Assembly (NCBI GenBank): GCA_027924585.1
Contig: BSBM01001440.1
Span: 762,001 to 826,000 of the forward strand
Direction: 5' to 3'
Source: Larix kaempferi
Taxonomy: Eukaryota > Streptophyta > Pinopsida > Pinales > Pinaceae
DNA: 64,000 bases
Shown one piece after another: positions 57,390 through 64,000 of this stretch (its first letter is position 1; each line of letters opens with the position of its first letter). Position numbers and translations under genes: made by a program. The notes beneath the pieces are model-generated. The model made no database searches and was not told where the DNA came from. It saw only the letters and a list, made by a program, of their open reading frames with translations.

Positions 57390-57725
57390 CAACTTCAGGC
57401 TACAACCTTCATCCGCGGCTTCACTCAACTCAATTAAGTGGAGTTCTGCAACAGTGCATAGGAGATACCATGGATCATTCAATCTTAACACTGCTCAACC
57501 ATTAAACCATGGGAGCATCAACCAATGAGATCCACATTTGTGGATTTTAACCATTCCACAAGATTCTTCAGGCTATAGCCTTTAGAAATTTCATCCGCGG
57601 AAAATTAACTCTATTGGAGGAATTTTCTGCAACAGCACGCGGGATACACACAAGATCGCTCAACCACTAAACTATGGGAGCATTCAACAATCAATCTGCT
57701 CTACCATTAACCATGGGAGCAGTCG
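57390..57725 (-). repeat. Duplicated leader segment with tRNA A-box-like words
   Basis: 57390-57515 and 57568-57690 are copies with an offset of about 175 bp (CATCCGCGG, TTCTGCAACAG, ACCATGGGAGCAT words). On the minus strand each contains GCTCCCATRGTTTARTGGTT, similar to the 5' half and A box of a tRNA. A third short copy lies at 57695-57724. No matching T arm follows. Confidence 0.6.
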
Positions 57726-59681
57726 GCAGTAACACATCAGAATTATGAGGAATTCAGAACTAACGACTTCAACAACTCAGCTGCAACAACATGCCTATTC
57801 ATTCTAGAGGGTCTTCTTCTTTCTCAAAAGAAAAAACGGCCTCCCATACTGCCACATTACAACTTGGGAAGTTTGGCTTTTTCTCATTAATAATTATTCT
57901 CCCCCTCAAATACATACAGTACTGGATTTTCACCAACACAAATGTTTGCTATACAATGGGTTTACCAATCAAATCCACTAACAATTATGAGAGTTCACAC
58001 CAGCAACTGCTACTTCATTTCCATAACGGCGACACTTTCAACACATAAACAATATGACTCGTAGGTGTGGAGACAACACTACAAACCATGTCCAGCAACA
58101 GAAAAAGGATTCAAATGTGGACTCTTACAAGCTGTCAGGATCAACTGGCTCGAATACATAGATGCAAAATTAGACAAAGCAGCGCTACAACTCTTTCTTA
58201 AACCCAATAAATATGGTTTCCTTCACCAGGATACAGAGGATACAAGCCGCTATAGGATTCAACTACAAGTCAGAATGAACACGAAAGACACATGAATACA
58301 TTCATTCCAAGACATTGGACAATCTACACTTCACATTCAACAAAAATCACAAAACCCACTAGCAACACAGCGGAGGTTTACATTTTATACAATGTGAGGG
58401 AGCGTAGCTCAACAATCATCGGCACAAACTAAGTGAAGGCTTCTTCAACAACCACAAAGGGTTTCCTTCATACACGTCTAGAGAAACTGCCTCACGTTGT
58501 AATTATGAACAGAAATGGTTCAACGCCCTCGGTAAAAGAAGATGACCAATGAAGAGGGTCTCTGCAAAGATGGCTGCATCTATCTATGACAACACCGACT
58601 AACCCAGCACCAGATGTTGGTCGCAAGGGATTTCTTCTTCTCAACAAAACCAAAAAAAATGTATGGGCTACGGCCCTCTCCTATTTTTTTGATCATCGAC
58701 GGCCTCTTCAAGGCTTTTGCGTATTCAACCACATGAATGGCGACTCCTTTTTTTTTCCTCCAGTCGCACACAATCTTTTGAGAATGTATAAGGTTTAAAA
58801 CTTCTCAATCCGCTGGAGCACTCACCCCAGGTGCAACTCTTAACTCATATGCTACACACAGCAAAACTTATGTTGCTTGGTCCTTCCTCTCACAATAGCC
58901 AACCGTCTTCACGTGAGTGTCTTCCCATTTTTCTCACAAAAAGAAAAAATTTCCTTCCTACACGCCACCACCTACTGCCTTACCTCAGATCATATTGCAC
59001 TAGAACACTTCCTCCAAATGGAGAGGGGAGAGACCTCTTCGCTTGCATGCCATTCTCATTCCTATATATTGAGAGAGTAAATGGTAGGCTTATATGGTGA
59101 AGACAGGAAGTACCCACCACATGAAAGACTTGTCTATGAACTTTATCCAAGTAGTAACCAGACTTAGACGGCTCAACCAAGAGCAAAGAGCACAAAACAA
59201 TAGTGGCGAGAGGTCTCTCAAATGACGGCTCTTTCATTCATAGAACCCAGGCAATATTTGCATCCCATAAATCGAATGTCCACCATGGTTACCCTCTGCA
59301 GCTTTCTTTCCCTTTTGTAGAATACAGCACCAATTTCTTTTATGAGTACACCAGGGTCTCTAGGGTTGTTTCTGACATTTACAATCTAGCCTAGTCTGCG
59401 TTCTACCCAGGCTACAAAATCAACACCCAACATCACCATTTAGTGGTATCCAACAACACTAGTCCACCCAATAAATCAACTATAGGCAGAGCAAAGCTAC
59501 AACACGTACACTCTTTGTTTTCGCACTACAGGCCAGGAGACTTGCAGAGATAGAACGGAGCTGAAAGTTTCTGAGCTTTGAAAGGCAGTTGGTGTACCCT
59601 CATAAAGGAAAAAGCGAGTGATGCATTCTATGCAGACGCGACAAAGGAAAAAGTGGGAACTGGAGAGGGTGAAGAGCAAGT
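57726..59681 (-). other. Leader of the gag-only element, no supported gene
   Basis: About 2 kb between the leader repeats and the primer-binding site. Small frames on both strands carry no motif that I recognise. Confidence 0.5.
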
Positions 59682-59695
59682 CTTCTCTAATACCA
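59682..59695 (-). other. Primer-binding site of the gag-only element
   Basis: TGGTATTAGAGAAG on the minus strand starts two bases after the 5' LTR. The first ten bases fit the initiator Met tRNA type with one change. Confidence 0.75.
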
Positions 59696-59697
59696 AT

Positions 59698-60090
59698 TGA
59701 AGGAGGGCATAGTGAAAACACAACGGCCTAAAGGCCCAAAAAAACCTGTATTTCATTAGGCATAAATATATTTATACATTGGAAGATTCCGGCAGCCTGA
59801 GAATAACGCATGGCTATCTCGCCGGAAAACATGATGGACTTTTGTTATCCATTGAACAATTATGAACCCGAAATGATAAACTTGCATCAGATCCTTGAGC
59901 CAATGCCTCGAGATACTCATTGATGTACCACAAAACGATGGGAGGGAGTGCTATGCAAATCATCCAGACACGTAAAAATAAACATTTAATATTTCAGGTG
60001 GGAGTAATAACTTCGTGTCCATCAGGCTTGAATACACATCTGCCGGACAGATTCCCAGTAAATGAGATAGGTTGGAAATTAATTCCAACA
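59698..60090 (-). repeat. 5' LTR of the gag-only element
   Basis: 393 bp, partner of 55134-55539. TGTTGG start at 60090 and CTTCA end at 59698 (minus strand). TTCTT follows at 60091-60095. Confidence 0.9.
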
Positions 60091-61263
60091 TTCTTGAAAC
60101 TTACAGTACCAAAAACCCTTGAATGGCATTATGATTAAACATGCACAATCCCCATCAACATCAAGCATAAATAACAAAAACCATTGACACAAGGTTGACT
60201 ACTAGAAAACCATTAAAACTGTTAATTTCTATGTTAGGGATTACATTAGCAATAAGCATAATCATTGTCAAATCTAAAATTTCATGTTACAAATCTTATA
60301 GAAAACTAAGGGGCATTTTAGGTTATAAATTTGGTAGAAAATGAAGTGTCACTTATAGTTTGTATATAGTTTCTCCACACTTTTAAAGGAATTCATCCAA
60401 AATCTCCAAAATTATATAAACAACTTACACTTATATAAATTTAAATGATTTATTAATAAAATTGTAAATTGAAAATTCTTTTGGATGAAAAATATAGTAC
60501 CCCATCACATAAATAACATTACATAACATGTTAACAGTATTGGTCTCCCGACATATTTTTGTTTATGGGTTTTTCTATTTTTCCCAAAGTTTTGAAATAA
60601 TTATGGTTTAGTTGATATGGTGTGGGCTAAGGTATTTAAGGTAGCATAGGGAAGCTTGAGACAACTGTGGATTGCACGAAGCTCATCCTGGTGAACAGGA
60701 ATAGGAGCGAAAAAGCATACCTGACAGAAAATGGAAGTGGGACTGGACGAACTGATGGAGACTTGAGAAGAGCGGAAAATCTTAGATAACAGAAAATGGA
60801 AGTGAGACTTAGCCTTCACACATGATCAACAAATGCACGCTTGAGGCCAGGCCGAAATTGCTCAACAAAAGTACCAAAACTATCTTCAAAAAAGCTTGTA
60901 TACAGTAAAATTGTTTCACATGGTTAAATTTTCTATTTTTTTTCAAGAATTTGAAACGCTTTTGAATGTTTCATGTGCACAGTACGGGGTTTTGGCCTCT
61001 GTTACGTCAGCGAAGTTGCTCTACAGGCTGCCCCTCTTTTGTCCATGTGCAGAGGCTTACTGGGAGGAACAAATAAGACCAAAACTCATCATAGATGGGA
61101 TGGACGTAGTGGTCAAATTTGAAGGGCTGGTCTTAATTTTTTTTGGAAGGGCATGTAAACATCCAACTCTTCAATGATGAAAAGTTATAAAAATAATTAC
61201 ACTTCAATGGAAAAATGCAAATTAAATAATTTTTTTTGTAAATAAAAGTGTTTTTCTAAATTT

Positions 61264-61365
61264 TATAATTTTAAAAAGCAACTACATCAAAATATTGTAA
61301 AATTTTAAAAAGCAACTACATCAAAATATTGTAAAATTTTAAAAAGCAACTACATCAAAATATTG
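61264..61365 (+). repeat. 34-bp tandem triplicate
   Basis: TAAAATTTTAAAAAGCAACT begins at 61264 (one change), 61298 and 61332. The copies are nearly identical, so the expansion is recent. Confidence 0.92.
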
Positions 61366-62571
61366 TAAAATTTCAAAATGTTTCAAAATATTGTAATATT
61401 GTAGCATGTTTGATGAAACATTTTAAGATATCTACCTTAATGGTGAGAACTAGTTAGAAGTTATGTTGTACATTTTCATAGGAACAAATTTGTTAAACTT
61501 TTGAAGTGTTTAATGTTTATAACCATGAAAACTATCATAAAATATTGGACTACCTTTCTATAATATTTGAATGGATTTTGTGTTGTTACTTTATCAAATT
61601 TATTGAAGTCTTATCAAAACATCTTTTACCAAAGAAAAACATGCTTTACTAAATCTAAATTTATAAGAATATCTTTTACCAAATCTGTATGAATACTTAG
61701 ATATATCTAAAGAATATCCGTATGAGCCTCTATATTCATATTGGATATGGTAATGGTTAATAAATGGCTTATTTTCCCTGGTGAAAGCCTTTACAAGGAG
61801 CAGATGAATAATGAAAAAGAAAAACCAAGAAACTACATGGCTCAATGTTTTAAGGTGCAAACTATGGGGCCTACCTTATTTTATTATCTTGGATATGCGG
61901 TGAAGGCTACTCAGGTATGTGGGAAGTTGTGGCCTTATTATCCTCTCAGCCAGTGATGTGTAACATCTCTCTCGGTAAGTATGGAAACCAAGGTTCTTCT
62001 ATTTATTCTGGTGAGACTGTGGGAAACGAACATGCCATTAAAGGACACATAAAATCAAAACATAGAAGCAATGCATGACATTGGTTCACAAACTGACTAT
62101 AAGCCATCGATTCAAAAACTGCCTGCACGAAGCCATTTATTCACTGCATGCGCATAGCTGCCATGGTTCACAACACTCTGGTCCGAGCAAAGTCGAGCAT
62201 TAACAAATCTACCGAAGTCCTACCTGTGCAAATGAAACTACTCGATTCGAAATAGACTTATATGTGTTATCACCAAAGTGAGAGCAAGAGCCAAGGAAAG
62301 GTTAGTTAAAGAGGTCGAAATTGTATTTATTACAAGCATACAAAGCTAGAGACAAGATCCAGTTAGCAAAGCAAAAGATTGATTTATAACAATCCACCAA
62401 ATCACAGAACAAAATTCCTATAAAAGCTAAACATCACTATTTGAAATATTGCCAATATTACTGGAAACATGAAGTTGAAGCCTCAACCATAACCATTTCA
62501 TATTAAATATGGTTGAGGTAAAAATACAGTAAAATATTCTTTAGAGAAATACCTGAAGCAAGCAACTGAAA

Positions 62572-62680
62572 TTTGAAAGTTGAAGCAACAACCCGCACCA
62601 AGGTAGAAGCAGGATTGCAAATTGATTTGAAAGTTGAAGCAACAACTAGCGCCAAGATAGAAACAGGTTCCTGAATTGAT
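62572..62680 (+). repeat. 54-bp tandem duplicate
   Basis: TTTGAAAGTTGAAGCAACAA begins at 62572 and 62626. The copies differ at several positions. Confidence 0.88.
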
Positions 62681-64000
62681 CTGGGCTTCTGGAGACTCGG
62701 GTCTCGACATTGAATCTTCAAAGAAAATGTAAGAGAGCAGATTTTCAAAATAGTATCTATGAATAGTAAATCCTGTAAATTTTAGAGGTGGGCGCAATAG
62801 GGGAAATTAAAATTAATTAACACAAGGCTCTATGGAAGGTGATGAGCCCAATGACGACGTGAATGTCCCATCAGATCTGCGGACTCGTAGAGTTAGTCAG
62901 GTTGCAGCTGACATTTATTGAATATCATTTATGATCTTTGATGTTTGGATCAAGACTCCTTTCACAGAGTAGGTCCGAGCCACCCATAAGTCAACCAAAG
63001 TCTTTAAATCATGACATATTTCATTTTATGCCCGGTTTGTTGGTTCTTATAGGGTTGGAATGTCATTTGGATGCCCGGTTTCTTGGTTCCTATCAGGTTT
63101 GGAATGTCATTTCGACGGTGACATGTAAGCATATTCATATATTTTTCGTATATTTGTTGAATATTTCGGAGTCAAGTTAGTAGGCTGCACACCTACCCCT
63201 ATTTCTCTGCGATTGCCGGATAACTTTCCTGCCAAGTTAGTCCTGCGCGCACCTATTTCGTTCTCTTCTATGTTTTCTCTGCAATTGCCAGGCAACTTCC
63301 CAATATGAACAGGCACGAATTGCATCGAAGGACGATTAAATTCTGAATTTGCTTGAGAGTATAGTCTATAGATGCAAGTTGCAATTTGATATGTTTTTTT
63401 TATATTGAAATTTGTCAAGTGACTATTTTTTGGTCTGCACTCTACAAAAAAATATGGAACGATTGTTTCAATGCTATTCTTGTAACCAGAAATAGATGAT
63501 GATATGGATGGGCAATCGAAAGTGTTTCCATTCATTTGAAAGGTTCATGTTCAGTTAGACCTTCTCACTGGACAGGAAAATTTAAAATTTAAAATTTTTT
63601 TTGACGGGTGATTTTTTACTAACACTTCTGAGACAGGCTAAAAAGCTTTGGAAGGGCTGAGATGGGTGCAAATTTGACCGCTAGATGGACGAACTAACAG
63701 AGACTTAACGAGGTTACTGTAGAGTAGTTACAGATCATGCTAAGCAGGTACTGGTGTGGTAATGAGCTACGTATTCATTGTATGCCTGGGTCTAACGAGA
63801 TGGAGTTAATGAAGTAGTAATAATGTCAACAATAGTTAATGAAGTAAGCTGAACTGTCACAAAATTAAGTATGGCAGAAGGGAGTACCGTAATAGCATTA
63901 AATGCATTGTTATCACGTGCTTATTGCTTATTGTTTGGTGTGGTAATGAGCTATGTATTCGTTGTAATGAAGTAGTAATAATTTCAACAACACCACTTTA

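Larger units (their letters stand above)
55134..60090 (-). mobile_element. Complete gag-only copia-type LTR element with TTCTT target duplication
   Basis: Two LTRs (55134-55539 and 59698-60090) flank 4.16 kb. Read on the minus strand, LTRs start TGTTGGAATTAATTTCC and end CCCTCCTTCA. The primer-binding site TTGGTATTAGAGAAG follows the 5' LTR (59698-60090), and the polypurine tract TTTAAATGGGAG precedes the 3' LTR. TTCTT occurs at 55129-55133 and again at 60091-60095 as a target-site duplication. The interior codes for a copia-like Gag and no protease, RT, RNase H or integrase, so it is non-autonomous. The close LTR match and intact duplication point to a comparatively recent insertion. Confidence 0.9.
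60096..64000. other. Anonymous right flank without a supported gene
   Basis: Short frames (for example 60896-61177 and 63107-63535) show no known motif. It contains a 34-bp triplicate (61264-61365), a 54-bp duplicate (62572-62680) and a diverged direct repeat near the end (GGTGTGGTAATGAGCTA at 63753 and about 63938). Confidence 0.5.

Overview
The window looks like nuclear DNA of a seed plant with a large, repeat-rich genome. A conifer-like gymnosperm is my best guess, inferred from the style of the elements; the sequence does not name a species. The DNA is AT-rich and full of plant-type LTR retrotransposons in all stages of decay (Ty3/gypsy chromovirus, Tat-like Ty3/gypsy, Ty1/copia, and elements lacking pol). 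It also holds CACTA-type transposon ends, palindromic satellite arrays, and fragments of plant gene families (SET domain, cytochrome P450, LOB domain). I see no intact cellular gene. Almost every coding frame is broken by stops or frameshifts.

Layout. 1-2.6 kb: 3' part of a chromovirus (RT, RNase H, integrase, chromodomain) plus its 3' LTR. 2.6-9.8 kb: mostly anonymous, with a SET-like gene relic at 5.15-5.91 kb and a polypyrimidine tract. 9.84-12.66 kb: a 2.8-kb LTR with PBS, followed by a truncated gag. 14.89-20.39 kb: a 5.5-kb minus-strand LTR element with 2-kb LTRs and a single long frame of unknown function. 20.6-23.9 kb: a degenerate coiled-coil frame that runs into an LTR at 23.98-24.89 kb. 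24.9-28.97 kb: a Tat-like gag-protease-RNase H-RT frame that is joined in mid-RT to the 3' half of a copia element (28.97-32.08 kb). That copia half carries a very long repeat-filled 3' UTR and its LTR. 32.08-34.68 kb: a second copia copy on the minus strand, truncated at both ends.

34.68-39.23 kb: the most unusual block. Two large arrays of palindromic 26-bp units (HindIII-type AAGCTT dyads) flank a spacer that carries an inverted repeat, and the block ends in a CACTA-like terminus. 39.25-40.44 kb: a tRNA-like sequence, a short telomere-like run, a C-rich tract, a second and unrelated palindromic array, and a G-rich tract. 44.5-46.1 kb: P450 and LOB-domain pseudogenes. 50.8-51.9 kb: tandem duplications and a second CACTA terminus. 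55.13-60.09 kb: a complete gag-only copia-type element with matching LTRs and a TTCTT target-site duplication. 60-64 kb: anonymous DNA with short tandem repeats.

The genes do not form a pathway; the window is a record of nested and rearranged mobile DNA. The best candidates for something undescribed are: the run of 16 mini-hairpins with compensatory stem changes in the copia 3' UTR (30.2-30.65 kb); the giant fold-back palindromic satellite block; the pol-less 5.5-kb element with its roughly 500-codon frame; and the coiled-coil protein frame attached to a Tat-like LTR. All family calls rest on motif recognition by eye; no database search was run.
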